In this document: positions 7,427 through 14,788 of the stretch, one piece after another
Numbering within the stretch: the stretch's first letter is position 1
Layout: each line of letters starts with the position of its first letter
Assembly (NCBI GenBank): GCA_018263655.1
Contig: JAANWY010000360.1
Span: 1 to 18,095, forward strand
DNA: 18,095 nucleotides
Direction: 5' to 3'
Source of the DNA: Anaerolineales bacterium
GTDB taxonomy: Bacteria; Chloroflexota; Anaerolineae; Epilineales; JAANWY01
Notes under the pieces: generated by a model
The model's input: only the letters and a program-made list of their open reading frames with translations
Database searches by the model: none
What the model was told of the DNA's origin: nothing
Position numbers and translations under genes: made by a program

Positions 7427-7927
7427 ATGATCTCACCGCAACGGATCCACCGGTATCCGTTCTTCGCCGGTCTGAACCACGATTATGGCGACACCCTGGC
7501 CAGAGTGGCCGACGAGGTCTCTGTAGAGGCAGGGCACTGGTTCTTCCGCGAGGGAGATGAGTTGCACGAGTTCTACCTCGTCCTGGAGGGGGCTATCGCC
7601 GTCGTTATCGGAGTGCCAGACCGGGACGCGGAGCAACCGCTCTCCGCACAACTTACAGGCAAACTGGCAACCAAGGACATCATGGTCAGCAGTGTTGGGA
7701 AAGGGGATGTGTTTGCCTGGTCTGCGCTGGTTCCCCCATACCGATCCACAGCTAGTGCGAAGGCTATTACACCTTGCCGAGTGGTTGCGTTTGACGTGGA
7801 GGCACTCCGGCCTATGTTTGAGGAAGACTGTCGGTTCGCCTATTTGATGACCCAGAAAGCTGCGCAGGTCATCCGGAAACGGCTGCGCGACCTGCGCATT
7901 GAGTCGTTGGCCACGCTCCCGGCATAG
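7427..7927 (+). CDS. Stand-alone cyclic-nucleotide-binding-fold (CRP-like sensor) protein
   Basis: 166 aa. The start at 7427 is chosen over an in-frame ATG at 7367 because AAGGAGG sits 6 bp before it and the protein then begins at the usual place (MISPQRIHRYPFFAGL). The body is a cNMP-binding beta-roll: WFFREGDELHEFYLVLEGAIAVV, then GKGDVFAWSALVPPYRSTASAKA in the phosphate-binding-cassette region, then VVAFDVEALRPMFEEDCRFAYLM and the long C helix (QVIRKRLRDLRIESLA). It stops there: the helix-turn-helix of CRP/FNR proteins is absent, so it cannot act as a standard DNA-binding regulator. It may sense a ligand and act on a partner protein. The cassette lacks the exact cAMP-binding GE...RxA pattern, so the ligand is unknown. 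Confidence 0.8.
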   Translation: MISPQRIHRYPFFAGLNHDYGDTLARVADEVSVEAGHWFFREGDELHEFYLVLEGAIAVVIGVPDRDAEQPLSAQLTGKLATKDIMVSSVGKGDVFAWSALVPPYRSTASAKAITPCRVVAFDVEALRPMFEEDCRFAYLMTQKAAQVIRKRLRDLRIESLATLPA

Positions 7928-8035
7928 GCGGATATCCACCTGCAAGCTTCTCTTCAGACGGTGCGGCTGACGCAAACATCAAGCAGTGGCCTGAAGTGGA
8001 CCTGTTCAACTAACATTCGCTACCAGAAAGAACTG

Positions 8036-8106
8036 GGTGCCGTAGCCAAGGGGGAAGGCGCGGGGCTGCAGCCCCCGGATCGCCGGTTCGAGTCCGGCCG
8101 GCGCCT
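8036..8106 (+). tRNA. tRNA-Cys (anticodon GCA)
   Basis: A full cloverleaf folds. The acceptor stem is GGTGCCG (8036-8042) with CGGCGCC (8099-8105), one G-U pair. The D stem is GCC (8045-8047) with GGC (8057-8059). The anticodon stem is CGGGG (8061-8065) with CCCCG (8073-8077), and the loop CTGCAGC puts GCA at 8068-8070. The T arm is GCCGG-TTCGAGT-CCGGC (8082-8098). The discriminator base is T8106, the expected U73 for cysteine tRNA. CCA is not encoded. Small open frames across it are spurious. Confidence 0.95.
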
Positions 8107-8421
8107 TGCCAGCGTAGTCTTTTGTCCAGTTGCTATCGGATATTTGACCACATTGCAATGCAATTTGGACCGGATTTTGACCTCCGGCTGCTATACTGTA
8201 CGTGTGTAGGGAAGTGCCGGCTTGTGCAGGACGGCAAGCGGGCCGGTTCCAGCACTCAAATACATACATTCCACACTTGATCGGAGAATCTGCGTGGTGA
8301 GATATTGGCCGCGCTCATGATTCTCCGATTGTACGTAGAAAAGCTAAATCTATCAAATCTTGTGTTTTCTGCAACAGATTTAGGCAGTTTTGAGCGCGCG
8401 AATCGATAACTATACTAATTG
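8107..8421. other. Spacer with hairpin and small palindrome, no gene
   Basis: Between tRNA-Cys and the decaheme promoter. ATTGCAATGCAAT (8152-8164) is a perfect 6-1-6 palindrome of operator type. ATCGGAGAATC (8280-8290) and GATTCTCCGAT (8319-8329) form a perfect 11-bp inverted repeat around 28 bases. CTAAATCT/AGATTTAG form a weaker dyad near 8344-8386. No coding pattern was found. Confidence 0.5.
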
Positions 8422-8450
8422 TTGATTACTCGTGGAGGAAATGGTATAGT
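8422..8450 (+). promoter_or_regulatory. Sigma-70-type promoter for the decaheme cytochrome
   Basis: TTGATT (8422-8427) and TATAGT (8445-8450) are spaced by exactly 17 bp, in an AT-rich stretch. Each differs from consensus by two bases or fewer. Transcription would begin near 8457, giving an untranslated leader of about 100 bases before the start at 8561. The call rests on sequence fit alone. Confidence 0.55.
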
Positions 8451-8502
8451 AAACGTGAAAGGGGGGTGATCTACAGCAACCCACTCAACATATCTATCCA
8501 CA

Positions 8503-8516
8503 ATCACATTTGTGAT
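8503..8516. promoter_or_regulatory. Perfect palindrome in the leader of the decaheme gene
   Basis: ATCACATTTGTGAT is a perfect 6-2-6 inverted repeat, 44 bp before the start codon and downstream of the predicted promoter. It uses the TGTGA/TCACA half-sites of CRP-type regulators, but in the inverted order and with a shorter spacer than the E. coli site. It could be an operator that blocks elongation or a small RNA hairpin. Confidence 0.35.
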
Positions 8517-8560
8517 CCTTGAAGATGGTTGTTGTACTAGCACAGACGGAGGTGAACGAC

Positions 8561-10804
8561 ATGAGACGTACCGGTAAAATGTTTGCTCTCTTGGCCCTCT
8601 TGCTGATCGTAACGTTGGTTGCTGCTGGCTGTGCGGGGGATGAGAGGCCCGCGCCCGAGCAGGTCGAGGTGACGCGAGAGGTGGTTCAAGAGGTCACGGT
8701 ACCGGTTGAGGTTACGCGCGTCGTAGAGGTAACGGCGGAAGCCGGCCCCGCCGCGGAGCCAGAAGAACCGGCCGAGAAACCCGCTCAACCCGCAATAGAA
8801 GTACCTTTCCTGGATGCGTGGTCCGGCTCCGGACACAACGACACCGAGGCTGAGGCCTTCAACCACTGGAATGAGGACGACCCGCAAGAAGTTTCTGCCA
8901 GTTGTGCCAAGTGTCACAGCACGCCTGGATACCAGGATGCTATTGGCGCCGATGGTAGTGAAGCAGGCGTGGTCGACAAGCCGGCGCCGATCGGAACGAC
9001 AGTCCAGTGCGTTGCCTGCCACAACGACGTGACCCTCACCATGGATAGCGTGGTCATGCCGTCGGGCATTGAGCTCACGGGTCTTGGTGACGAAGCCCGC
9101 TGCATGCAGTGTCACCAGGGGCGCCAGTCGACAGTCAGCGTGGACGAAGCTGTGGCCGATCTCGATCCGGATACGGTGAATGAGGAGCTCGGCTTCTTGA
9201 ACATCCACTACTTCGCTGCTGCGGCTACGAAGTACGGTACGTTCGCCAAGGGCGGCTACGAGTATGACGCGAAGTCGTACGACGGCAACTTCGCCCACGT
9301 CGAAGAGTTCGACGCTTGCATCGAGTGTCACAATTCCCACACACTCGAACTCCAACTCGACGGCTGCACCGAATGCCATGCGGACCTGGCGAGCAAAGAA
9401 GATTTGCTGAACGTCCGGATGCCGGGCTCCATGGTGGACTACGATAGCGATGGGGACGTTGAGGAGGGCATCTACTACGAAACTGAGGGTCTTCGTGAGA
9501 AGCTCTATCAAGCCATCCAGACCTACGCCAGTGAGGTGTCTGGCCCCCCGATCGTCTACGACGCTCACAGCTACCCTTACTTCTTCATCGACACTAATGA
9601 GAACGGCGAATCCGATGAGGATGAGGCGCAGTACGGCAACAAGTACAATGCCTGGACCCCCCGCCTGCTGAAAGCGGCCTACAACTATCAGGTCTCCGTC
9701 AAGGATCCCGGCGAGTTCGCCCACGGCGGCAAGTATATCATTCAGCTCATCTACGACTCCACCGAGGATTTGAACGCGGCCTTGTCTGAGCCAGTTGACC
9801 TGGCAGGCACGCACCGCATCGATGCCGGCCACTTTGCCGGCTCCGAGGAAGCGTTCCGGCACTGGGATGAAGATGGCGAGGTGTCCAGCAGCTGCAGTCG
9901 GTGCCACTCGGCCAAAGGGCTGCCGCTGTACCTCGCAGAAGGCGTCAGCATCCCCCAGCCCATCGCCAATGGGTTCCGGTGCCGCACCTGCCACGACTCT
10001 CTGGCCGAGTTTACCCGGTACACGGTGGATGAGGTCGAGTTCCCCAGCGGCGCTGTGGCTAGCTTCGGCGAAGGGTCGGATTCCAACCTCTGCGCTGCGT
10101 GCCACCAGGGCCGCGAGTCCGCGGACGACGTGAACGCATTGACTGAAGGAATTGATGCGGACACGGTATCCGACGAACTTCGGTTCTTGAACATCCACTA
10201 CTTCGCCGCAGCCGCGACGCGCTTCGGTGGTGAGGCGCGAGGTGGATACCAGTATGAAGGCAAGGACTACGTCGGCCAGTTCGCCCACGTGCCTAACTTC
10301 AGCGAGTGCAAGCAGTGCCACGAACCGCATGGCTTGACCGTGCAGGTACAAGCTTGTACTGGATGCCACCCGAGTGTGGAGAATAGCGAGGAAGGCCTCC
10401 AGGCCATCCGCATGACGGACACGGACTTTGATGGGGACGGCGACACGGATGAGGGCATCGCGGCCGAAGTCGACACCCTCCGCGCCGCTCTGTACGCCGC
10501 AATCCAGGCGTATGCCGGCGAAGTGGTCGAGAGCCCTGTCGTCTACGACGCGCACAGCTATCCGTACTACTTCAACGACACCAACGCGAACGGTGAGCCG
10601 GACGAAGGTGAGGCCAGCTACGGCAACCGCTACGCTACTTGGACACCCCGCCTGCTCAGGGCGGCCTACAACTACCAGTATGCCACCAAGGACCCCGGTG
10701 GGTTTGCCCACAACGGCAAGTACGTCATCCAGCTTCTGTATGACTCCCTGGCTGACATGGCCACCGTGGTGGATGTGGAGACGGCTGGAATGGTTCGGCC
10801 GTGA
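8561..10804 (+). CDS. Decaheme c-type cytochrome lipoprotein made of two pentaheme repeats
   Basis: 747 aa. The start at 8561 has GGAGG 8 bp upstream and opens directly on a lipoprotein signal peptide (lipobox LVAAGC, lipid Cys24); an in-frame ATG at 8519 lacks this. Residues 35-60 are a Val/Thr/Glu-rich spacer (VEVTREVVQEVTVPVEVTRV). Ten CxxCH motifs follow: CAKCH (C115), CVACH, CMQCH, CIECH, CTECH; then CSRCH (C445), CRTCH, CAACH, CKQCH, CTGCH. The halves repeat with a 330-residue period and share LNIHYFAAAAT, YDAHSYPY, WTPRLLKAAYNYQ and KYIIQLIYDS. Each half also has Asp-rich loops (DYDSDGDVEEG, DTNENGESDEDEA; DFDGDGDTDEG, DTNANGEPDEGEA) resembling calcium-binding EF-hand or dockerin loops. 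It is probably an exported, lipid-anchored electron-transfer protein. The partner is unknown; the quinol-oxidising operon lies downstream. Confidence 0.93.
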   Translation: MRRTGKMFALLALLLIVTLVAAGCAGDERPAPEQVEVTREVVQEVTVPVEVTRVVEVTAEAGPAAEPEEPAEKPAQPAIEVPFLDAWSGSGHNDTEAEAFNHWNEDDPQEVSASCAKCHSTPGYQDAIGADGSEAGVVDKPAPIGTTVQCVACHNDVTLTMDSVVMPSGIELTGLGDEARCMQCHQGRQSTVSVDEAVADLDPDTVNEELGFLNIHYFAAAATKYGTFAKGGYEYDAKSYDGNFAHVEEFDACIECHNSHTLELQLDGCTECHADLASKEDLLNVRMPGSMVDYDSDGDVEEGIYYETEGLREKLYQAIQTYASEVSGPPIVYDAHSYPYFFIDTNENGESDEDEAQYGNKYNAWTPRLLKAAYNYQVSVKDPGEFAHGGKYIIQLIYDSTEDLNAALSEPVDLAGTHRIDAGHFAGSEEAFRHWDEDGEVSSSCSRCHSAKGLPLYLAEGVSIPQPIANGFRCRTCHDSLAEFTRYTVDEVEFPSGAVASFGEGSDSNLCAACHQGRESADDVNALTEGIDADTVSDELRFLNIHYFAAAATRFGGEARGGYQYEGKDYVGQFAHVPNFSECKQCHEPHGLTVQVQACTGCHPSVENSEEGLQAIRMTDTDFDGDGDTDEGIAAEVDTLRAALYAAIQAYAGEVVESPVVYDAHSYPYYFNDTNANGEPDEGEASYGNRYATWTPRLLRAAYNYQYATKDPGGFAHNGKYVIQLLYDSLADMATVVDVETAGMVRP

Positions 10805-10849
10805 GTTAGAGCCTCGTTTCTTGCCCAGTGTGCCGGGTCACTTCAGTCA

Positions 10850-10894
10850 GACCCAGCAGTGGGTGACCCAGCAGTGGGTGACCCAGCAGTGGGT
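10850..10894. repeat. 15-bp tandem repeat, 3 exact copies
   Basis: GACCCAGCAGTGGGT is repeated exactly at 10850-10864, 10865-10879 and 10880-10894. Each unit is itself an imperfect palindrome (ACCCA...TGGGT). It begins 45 bp after the decaheme stop codon. It could be a slippage product or a short 3' regulatory array. Confidence 0.85.
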
Positions 10895-10919
10895 ATTGAG
10901 GAAAGAGGGAAAACACGCA

Positions 10920-11052
10920 GTAACTGTTCAGGTAGTGGGGACCCTTGCGAAGGTTTGCCAATCGCTTTCGGGTTGAGGCGCCCCTCGCCAGTCGAAAATC
11001 GGCCTCTGGCCAAGGTTCTTTCTAACCTTCGCAAGGGTAGCTGAACGCTTAC
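10920..11052. repeat. MITE-like element A with GTAACYGTTCAG ends
   Basis: It begins GTAACTGTTCAGG (10920-10932) and ends CTGAACGCTTAC (11041-11052), imperfect terminal inverted repeats of 12-13 bp. A perfect 15-bp inner stem is ACCCTTGCGAAGGTT (10941-10955) with its complement at 11024-11038. The same ends recur at 14627, 15615, 15674/15803 and 17973. It has no coding capacity. It lies between the decaheme stop codon and the terminator at 11102. Confidence 0.75.
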
Positions 11053-11101
11053 AACACGCAATCTCAGAACACGTGTAGCCGCTCGAAATGACCGAGCGCC
11101 G

Positions 11102-11139
11102 GAGGCAGAGCAGAAAGCCTGCTCTGCCTCTTTGTCTTT
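11102..11139 (+). terminator. Rho-independent terminator downstream of the decaheme gene
   Basis: GAGGCAGAGCAG (11102-11113) pairs perfectly with CTGCTCTGCCTC (11119-11130) across a 5-base loop, followed by the T-rich tail TTTGTCTTT (11131-11139). It stands about 300 bp after the decaheme stop, with the tandem repeats and element A in between. It separates the decaheme gene from the Rieske operon. Confidence 0.8.
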
Positions 11140-11293
11140 ACGTGGGAATGGGTGTATATTTGACGCACGGCCGGTGTTCGTCGTAATCAATTTTGGCTAT
11201 CAGGATCGGTAATAGAGTGGGCACGTTTGCCTTGTTTGATAGTCAAAGCTGATTGTCACGGTTTGACCATCGATGTTGAAGGTGAGGAAGTCT

Positions 11294-11767
11294 ATGAGAG
11301 AGTCTGACCCACGTGAGTCTGAAGGACGACTACCGACTGTGGATCGCCGCGGATTTGTGCGTTCTCTTCTCGGCTTTTCCATAATCAGTACCATCATGGG
11401 TGTGCTAACCCCCATTATTGGCTATCTGTGGCCGCCGGCGCGCAGCGCCCGGGGAGGCGGCGGCCGAGTCTTGGTTGGAACGCTCACTGATATTCCGCCC
11501 GGACAGGCAGAAGTACTCCCGATCAATGACAAGCCAGTGATCGTGGTAAACACGCAGGACAACCAGGTGCGGGCGTTCTCAGCGATCTGCACTCACCTGG
11601 GATGTGTGTGCGAATGGGAGGATCGCCGGCAGTTCATCCTCTGTCCCTGCCACGATGGGAGGTTTAATGCATTGACAGGAGCGGTCATTTCCGGACCGCC
11701 TCCTTCCCCGCTACCGTCCGTCGAGGTCGTGGTTGAGGACGGAGATATTTACGCTGGGGGTGCCTGA
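11294..11767 (+). CDS. Rieske [2Fe-2S] protein of a bc/b6f-like complex
   Basis: 157 aa. It takes electrons from quinol at the outer quinone site and passes them to a cytochrome. The start at 11294 has GGTGAGG 6 bp upstream; an in-frame ATG at 11273 is possible but worse placed. The N-terminus has a twin-arginine-type segment (RRGFVRSLLGF) and one membrane anchor (IISTIMGVLTPIIGYL). A Gly-rich hinge (ARGGGGR) follows. The cluster ligands are in CTHLGC and CPCHDG, with the conserved GPPPSPLP loop after them. Its length is close to that of cyanobacterial b6f Rieske proteins. The stop codon overlaps the next start (TGATG), so it heads a translationally coupled operon. A weak promoter (TTGACG at 11160 with TAATCA at 11184, 18-bp spacer) may lie upstream. 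Confidence 0.93.
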   Translation: MRESDPRESEGRLPTVDRRGFVRSLLGFSIISTIMGVLTPIIGYLWPPARSARGGGGRVLVGTLTDIPPGQAEVLPINDKPVIVVNTQDNQVRAFSAICTHLGCVCEWEDRRQFILCPCHDGRFNALTGAVISGPPPSPLPSVEVVVEDGDIYAGGA

Positions 11768-12519
11768 TGCAACAGAAGGATGTTTTCTATCGCACTTGGC
11801 CGCTCCGGTTCTGGAACTGGTTAGATAAGCGTTATGCGCTACAAGAGTTTCTGCATGCGTTGGTTGATGTACCGATCCCACGTAGTGCGAATACTTTGTA
11901 TTTGGGCGGAATCACCCTGTTCCTCTTCGGCATCCAGGCGATTACGGGTATTCTACTCTCCATCTACTATCAGCCCACGCCCGAGAACGCCTACGGTAGC
12001 ATTCTTTTCATCATGAACGATGTGCGATTCGGGTGGCTAATCCGGAGCATCCACGCCTGGGGCGCCAACTTAATGATCATTTTCTGTATACTGCACTTGC
12101 TTCGCGTCTTCGTTCAGGGGGCCTACAAGCCACCGCGCGAGCTGACTTGGATGGCGGGAGTGCTTCTGCTAATGCTGACGTTGGGCTTCGGGTTCACGGG
12201 GTATCTGCTCCCGTGGGACCAGCGTGCCTTTTGGGCCACGACTGTCGGTAGTGAAATTGCAGGAGCGATCCCTCTTGTTGGCCAGGCTGCGCTGAACTTC
12301 TTGCGCGGCGGTCCGGAAATTACCGCGCTGACTTTGAGCCGGTTCTTTGGGACGCATGTACTGGTGCTGCCGGTGGGGTTGGCGTTACTTGTTGCAATCC
12401 ACCTGGTCATGGTTCACCAGCAGGGCTTGGCTGATCCTACTGAGCCGACCGGGTCCCCGGACGATCTACTGCAGGAAGGTGCTGAAGGTTCACGGGTTGG
12501 GGGTAGCGATGACCACTAA
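11767..12519 (+). CDS. Cytochrome b6-like protein (cytochrome b N-terminal half)
   Basis: 250 aa with four membrane helices. It holds the two b hemes and the quinol sites. The heme ligands are paired histidines: SIHAWGANLMIIFCILH in helix B (13 residues between) and THVLVLPVGLALLVAIH in helix D (14 between). The 14-residue spacing in helix D is typical of b6-type rather than mitochondrial-type cytochrome b. The GYLLPWDQRAFWATTV motif near the quinol site is present. The N-terminal start MQQKDVFYRTWPLRFWNWLDKR is a normal amphipathic lead-in. The ATG overlaps the Rieske stop by one base, and its own end overlaps the next gene by 11 bp. Confidence 0.95.
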   Translation: MQQKDVFYRTWPLRFWNWLDKRYALQEFLHALVDVPIPRSANTLYLGGITLFLFGIQAITGILLSIYYQPTPENAYGSILFIMNDVRFGWLIRSIHAWGANLMIIFCILHLLRVFVQGAYKPPRELTWMAGVLLLMLTLGFGFTGYLLPWDQRAFWATTVGSEIAGAIPLVGQAALNFLRGGPEITALTLSRFFGTHVLVLPVGLALLVAIHLVMVHQQGLADPTEPTGSPDDLLQEGAEGSRVGGSDDH

Positions 12520-12922
12520 GAACCGAGAGTCAGAGAATAAGGAGCAGGAGAATCGCTTACTACTGCCGTTCTTCCCGCATTATCTTCTGGACGAGGTGAT
12601 CGCCTGGTACGTAATGTTAGGTGTCATTGTGGTGCTGGCTTCGCTGTTCCCGGCTGGCCTGGAAGAGCAGGCCGATCCATTTCAGACACCCGCTCATATC
12701 AAACCGGAGTGGTATTTCCTGGCCGTCTACCAAGAGCTCAAGATAGTTCCTCGCACCATCGGCGTGCTTACACCGATGTTGGGCATTCTCTTACTCCTCG
12801 TGTTGCCGTTCATAGATCGAAATCCACATAAGACGTGGCGCCGGCGACCAATTGCCGTCGGCTTGGGCGTTATCGTTCTCGTGGCAGCAATTGTCTTGAC
12901 CGTCTGGGGCTGGAGGAGCTAA
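12509..12922 (+). CDS. Subunit-IV-like protein (cytochrome b C-terminal half)
   Basis: 137 aa. The start at 12509 overlaps the end of the b6-like gene; the open frame extends further upstream, but that part only shadows the b6 gene. After a charged N-terminus comes FPHYLLDEVIAWYVMLGVIV, then the quinol-site region ending in PAHIKPEWYFLAVYQELKIVP. The PEWY motif is the PEWY/PDWY signature of cytochrome b and subunit IV. Three membrane helices are visible (VMLGVIVVLASLFP, TIGVLTPMLGILLLLVLPF, IAVGLGVIVLVAAIVLTVWG). Together with the b6-like protein it reconstitutes a split cytochrome b of b6f type. Confidence 0.92.
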   Translation: MTTKNRESENKEQENRLLLPFFPHYLLDEVIAWYVMLGVIVVLASLFPAGLEEQADPFQTPAHIKPEWYFLAVYQELKIVPRTIGVLTPMLGILLLLVLPFIDRNPHKTWRRRPIAVGLGVIVLVAAIVLTVWGWRS

Positions 12923-12923
12923 A

Positions 12924-14624
12924 GTGGAGAGGAAGACAAGGAAATTGACTCAACAGAAGACTCCCGTCAAGGTGTTCAGGGGTGGCGTCTGGCTTCTGCT
13001 CTTGGCATCATTGCTGATGATGGCACGCGCTGCGGGCGCACAACCCCCAGTCCTGCACCCACTGGAGGGCTGGAATGACTGTTTGGTCTGCCATCAGGAA
13101 GGATTGGGGGGCGCCCCCGCGGTTCCCGAAAATCACGAGGGCCATACCAACGAAACTTGTACTGCCTGTCATCAGGCGTCTGACACGGGAGAGGCGCAGC
13201 CGGCCGGCGATACCCAGTTCCCTGAGACCCCGCACACGTTAGTCGGGCGCTCTGATTGCCTCTTCTGTCACGAAGACGGCGTTGGCGGAGCTACGGTCAT
13301 TCCGGACGATCATACTGGCCGCACCAACGACACGTGCCAGGGGTGCCACCAACCGGGGGCGGAGGTTGTAGAAGCGCCACCGACACCTGCCGGCCCACCC
13401 GCACCGACGCCCTTGCCAGTGCCTACTGCCGTCATACACCCCAAGGTGAGTGGTGTGGATACCTGTACATCCTGCCATTCGACGCTGGGTGGCGAACAGA
13501 CGCGCGTTGTAGATGAGTGGGAGAACAGCATCCATGCTGATCGCGACGTAGGCTGCGCTGCCTGTCACGGTGGCGATCCTAATGCTGACGAGATCAACGC
13601 GTCCATGTCGCCTGGAGCGGGTTACGTCGGGGTGCCGGATCACGAGGCGATCCCGGGCCTCTGTGCATCCTGCCACAGCGATCCGGCGAGGATGCGGCAG
13701 TATGATCTTCCGACGGATCAGTTTGCCAAGTATCAAGAAAGCGTTCACGGGCGTGCGCTGATCGAGAACGGTGATCCCAATGTGGCGACCTGCGTTGATT
13801 GCCATGGTTCCCACGATGTACGTGAAGTGAACGATCCAGGGACTGGTGTCTATCCCACCAATGTGCCCGAGACGTGCGCCAGTTGCCATGCGGACCAGCA
13901 GCTCATGGCCCCTTACGGGATTTCTACAAATCAGTACGAACTGTATAAGGACAGCGTGCATGGCGTCGCGCTGTTGGGGCGTCAGGATCTGCGGGCTCCC
14001 AGTTGCGCGACGTGTCACGGGACCCATGGCGCTGCTCCCCCGGGCTTCGCGGAAGTAGCCAACGTTTGCGGAAGCTGTCACTCGGCCACACAAGATTACT
14101 ACGTGCAGGGCGTGCATGCGAAGGCCGGTGATGCCGGCCCCAAGTGTGTCACCTGTCACGGTCGCTACGATGTCACTGAACCGGATGAGTCACTATTCGT
14201 GGGGACGGAAGAACGTCATTGTGGCAGTTGTCACCCGCCGGACTCGAAGACAGACCGGCAGGTCCTGCAGATTCGAGATCATATCGTCGGGGCCGCAAAC
14301 CCCTTGGGTGAGGCGGAATCGCGCGTCCAGGAAGCCGCCTCGCGCGGTATGATCGTCGCTCGGGAGGAGGCCAAGCTGTCTGAAGCCCGAACTGGGTTGA
14401 TCACGGCACGCGCTGCCCAACATCAGGTTTCCTTGGAGGTGGTGACTGACAACACGGGAGCCAGCGTGACGGCCAGTCAAGCAGCGCTGGAGTCAGCGGA
14501 CGAGAAACTGAGACAGAGTGTCTTCCGCCGGCAGGCCATGGTGATTGCGGTGGCTGCGATTGCAGTGACAATCGCAGCACTGTACAGCATCAAACGCGAA
14601 TTAGATCGTCAGCTTAAAGAATAG
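12924..14624 (+). CDS. 13-heme c-type cytochrome with C-terminal membrane anchor
   Basis: 566 aa from a GTG start, 1 bp after the previous stop, with GGAGGAG at 12912-12918. A signal peptide (VWLLLLASLLMMARAAGAQ) is followed by 13 CxxCH motifs between about residues 53 and 437: CLVCH, CTACH, CLFCH, CQGCH, CTSCH, CAACH, CASCH, CVDCH, CASCH, CATCH, CGSCH, CVTCH, CGSCH. The first four form two copies of a di-heme module (HPL...DCLVCH...VPENH...CTACHQ), also found at the end of the NapC-like protein at 15839. A Pro-rich linker separates it from the remaining hemes. The C-terminus is a long helical Ala/Glu/Ser region, then a membrane helix (AMVIAVAAIAVTIAALYSI) and a basic cytoplasmic tail. As the last gene of the Rieske/b operon, it sits where cytochrome c1 or f is expected, so it is probably the electron acceptor of the complex. 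This assignment is inferred from gene order. Confidence 0.93.
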   Translation: MERKTRKLTQQKTPVKVFRGGVWLLLLASLLMMARAAGAQPPVLHPLEGWNDCLVCHQEGLGGAPAVPENHEGHTNETCTACHQASDTGEAQPAGDTQFPETPHTLVGRSDCLFCHEDGVGGATVIPDDHTGRTNDTCQGCHQPGAEVVEAPPTPAGPPAPTPLPVPTAVIHPKVSGVDTCTSCHSTLGGEQTRVVDEWENSIHADRDVGCAACHGGDPNADEINASMSPGAGYVGVPDHEAIPGLCASCHSDPARMRQYDLPTDQFAKYQESVHGRALIENGDPNVATCVDCHGSHDVREVNDPGTGVYPTNVPETCASCHADQQLMAPYGISTNQYELYKDSVHGVALLGRQDLRAPSCATCHGTHGAAPPGFAEVANVCGSCHSATQDYYVQGVHAKAGDAGPKCVTCHGRYDVTEPDESLFVGTEERHCGSCHPPDSKTDRQVLQIRDHIVGAANPLGEAESRVQEAASRGMIVAREEAKLSEARTGLITARAAQHQVSLEVVTDNTGASVTASQAALESADEKLRQSVFRRQAMVIAVAAIAVTIAALYSIKRELDRQLKE

Positions 14625-14626
14625 AG

Positions 14627-14638
14627 GTAACCGTTCAG
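14627..14638 (+). repeat. Solo GTAACCGTTCAG repeat end
   Basis: This is the left terminal motif of the element family seen at 10920, 15674 and 17973. It starts two bases after the stop codon of the 13-heme gene. The nearest right-hand end is CCTGAACGCTTAC at 15615-15627, about 1 kb away. The pair may mark a larger insertion enclosing the cytochrome pseudogene, or this may be a relic. Confidence 0.5.
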
Positions 14639-14681
14639 TGGGCGTCATGCTGTCGAGTTGGGATGTGGTGGGACTAGGGAC

Positions 14682-14760
14682 TTCCAGGGAAATAAACCTC
14701 CCAAAAATGGCCTGTTTCCCTCAGAAATCTTGGGTTTTTGGGAGGTTTTAAATTCTGGAA
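14682..14760. repeat. Palindromic element before the cytochrome pseudogene
   Basis: TTCCAG (14682) and CTGGAA (to 14760) are the outer ends. AAACCTCCCAAAAA (14694-14707) and TTTTTGGGAGGTTT (14735-14748) form a perfect 14-bp inner stem. It lies just upstream of the pseudogene's ribosome site and has no coding pattern. Confidence 0.6.
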
Positions 14761-14788
14761 TCCCCCTAACGGGGTTTTGGAGCTGTTG

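Noticed and set aside
8006..8269. Open frames on both strands around 7961-8269
   Set aside because: They run across the tRNA-Cys gene and cannot be real coding regions.
8537..10711. Very long (724-codon) open frame on the minus strand opposite the decaheme gene
   Set aside because: It is exactly antisense to a well-supported cytochrome with ten CxxCH motifs. Its translation is Val/Ala/Arg-rich without domains, the usual shadow of a GC-biased gene.
11235..11247. FNR-like site TTTGATAGTCAAA before the Rieske gene
   Set aside because: It is a small dyad (5-3-5), but lacks the TTGAT-N4-ATCAA spacing of an FNR box; too weak to list as a regulatory site.
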